This document shows positions 63,480 to 64,000 of a stretch of DNA of 64,000 nucleotides, piece after piece (within the stretch, counting starts at the first letter, position 1; each line of letters begins with the position of its first letter). This DNA comes from Ilex aquifolium (lineage: Eukaryota; Streptophyta; Magnoliopsida; Aquifoliales; Aquifoliaceae), in assembly GCA_951799425.1 (NCBI GenBank), contig OX637405.1, positions 18,015,089 to 18,079,088 of the forward strand, in the 5' to 3' direction. A program made the translations under genes and the position numbers. The notes under the pieces are model-generated. The model saw only the letters and a program-made list of their open reading frames with translations, did no database searches and was not told where the DNA came from.

Positions 63480-64000
63480 ATGTTTGTTTTTTTCGAAGCC
63501 ACTGCTTCGTCTGTCTCTCTTTCCATTGGCGATAGGTCTCTTGAAATAGAGGAGGATGACCTGGGGGATGTAGGCGATGAAATAGACAACTTCCCTGGGG
63601 TTGATGCCGAAGAGAGGGCAGAGGTGCCTTTGTCTTTACCAGGGTCTTCTTCTTGTTCTAGGCGATCTCGAAAAGAAAAAGCTAAAAAAGGTAGAGCTGA
63701 GCCCTCAGGTAGCGTTGAGGGCTCTGAACCTGCCCCTCGCGCTTCAGACATAATAGGTCATAGTGAGGTTACACCTCCTTTTATGAGTGTCCTATCTGCG
63801 AGGTTTGGCTTTCCCAAGAGCATGCGCTATTGGATCCCTTTTGTAGACATTAGGTATGATTATGAGGTCCTTGAGAAGACCTATTTCTTCATAATCTCAC
63901 TAGAAAATGGTATTAGCTTCCCCATACACCCTTTCATCAAATCTGTCCTTCAACACTTCTATGTCTGCCCTGCTCAGATCTCCCCCAACTTCTGGGGTGT
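63480..64000 (+). CDS. Antisense extra gene of the second Tat-like element (N-terminal part, open to the edge)
   Basis: ATG 63480, no stop in 173 codons to the window end. It shares with the first copy the N-terminal phrase VGDEIDNFPGVD and the domain segment with NGISFPIHPFIKSVLQHFYV and CPAQISPNFWGV (first copy: NGLRFPIHPFFKTILQYFNV, CPSQLSPNLWGV). The linker between them is Ser/Lys-rich and unconserved. Same predicted role as the copy at 47026; unknown. Confidence 0.75.
   Translation, partial: MFVFFEATASSVSLSIGDRSLEIEEDDLGDVGDEIDNFPGVDAEERAEVPLSLPGSSSCSRRSRKEKAKKGRAEPSGSVEGSEPAPRASDIIGHSEVTPPFMSVLSARFGFPKSMRYWIPFVDIRYDYEVLEKTYFFIISLENGISFPIHPFIKSVLQHFYVCPAQISPNFWG

Larger units (their letters stand above)
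62189..64000 (-). mobile_element. Second Tat-like element, 3' end (runs off right edge)
   Basis: 3' LTR, PPT and the start of the opposite-strand extra gene occur in the same order as at 45684-47500. LTR and protein are clearly diverged from the first element, so it is a different family of the same lineage. Confidence 0.8.

Overview
This is a gene-poor stretch of a large, repeat-rich plant nuclear genome, probably a eudicot. It contains one recognisable host gene, a PHYTOCHROME KINASE SUBSTRATE-like gene at 58066-59823 on the minus strand. Almost everything else is nested and decayed Ty3/gypsy LTR retrotransposons of three lineages: Athila-like (PBS matching tRNA-Asp, FMDDFSVYG reverse transcriptase, PPT with the core TTGGGGGGTG), chromoviruses (PBS TGGTATCAGAGC, integrase with C-terminal chromodomain) and Tat/Retand-like (second RNase H, extra antisense gene). 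Species cannot be read from the sequence.

Layout. 1-6101: minus-strand Athila-like element (pol, gag, PBS, 5' LTR) inserted into a plus-strand Athila-like element whose tail and 3' LTR lie at 6102-8319. 8320-14052: chromovirus LTR pieces in both orientations, an unclassified block, and a plus-strand chromovirus LTR with PBS and gag start. 14053-33657: minus-strand chromovirus X (3' LTR remnant, integrase, RT, gag, PBS, 5' LTR), broken by a solo LTR (14288-16130), a hAT-like element (16508-17518), a 636-bp tandem duplication, a second solo LTR (19062-20958) and a 7-kb non-autonomous element (23456-30480). 33658-39809: chromovirus remnant Y and two truncated LTRs. 39810-43244: a third Athila-like remnant. 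43245-45683: decayed gypsy gag and a possible LTR. 45684-57021: a structurally complete 11.3-kb Tat-like element with 5-bp TSDs. 57022-62188: the host gene in AT-rich DNA with two MITE-like elements. 62189-64000: the start of a second Tat-like element.

Most striking observations. (1) The element at 23456-30480 has its two LTRs in INVERTED orientation, yet is flanked by a perfect 5-bp target duplication (CATAG) inside an otherwise collinear gag. The inner end of the inverted LTR coincides with the minus-strand DNA initiation site beside the PBS, and the two LTRs are identical over R/U5 but differ in U3. This suggests an aberrant reverse-transcription product integrated through two U3 ends. (2) LTRs of several lineages, plus the 3' region of the Tat element, carry arrays of short palindromes, many arranged as pairs at a fixed spacing (13, 18 or 22 bp) with variable spacer sequence. 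The palindrome differs between families but stays palindromic. (3) The Tat-like element carries an antisense gene with plausible introns and a poly(A) signal, next to an 18-copy 41-bp minisatellite.

All statements come from reading the sequence by eye. No database search, alignment program or folding program was run, so family names rest on recognised motifs.
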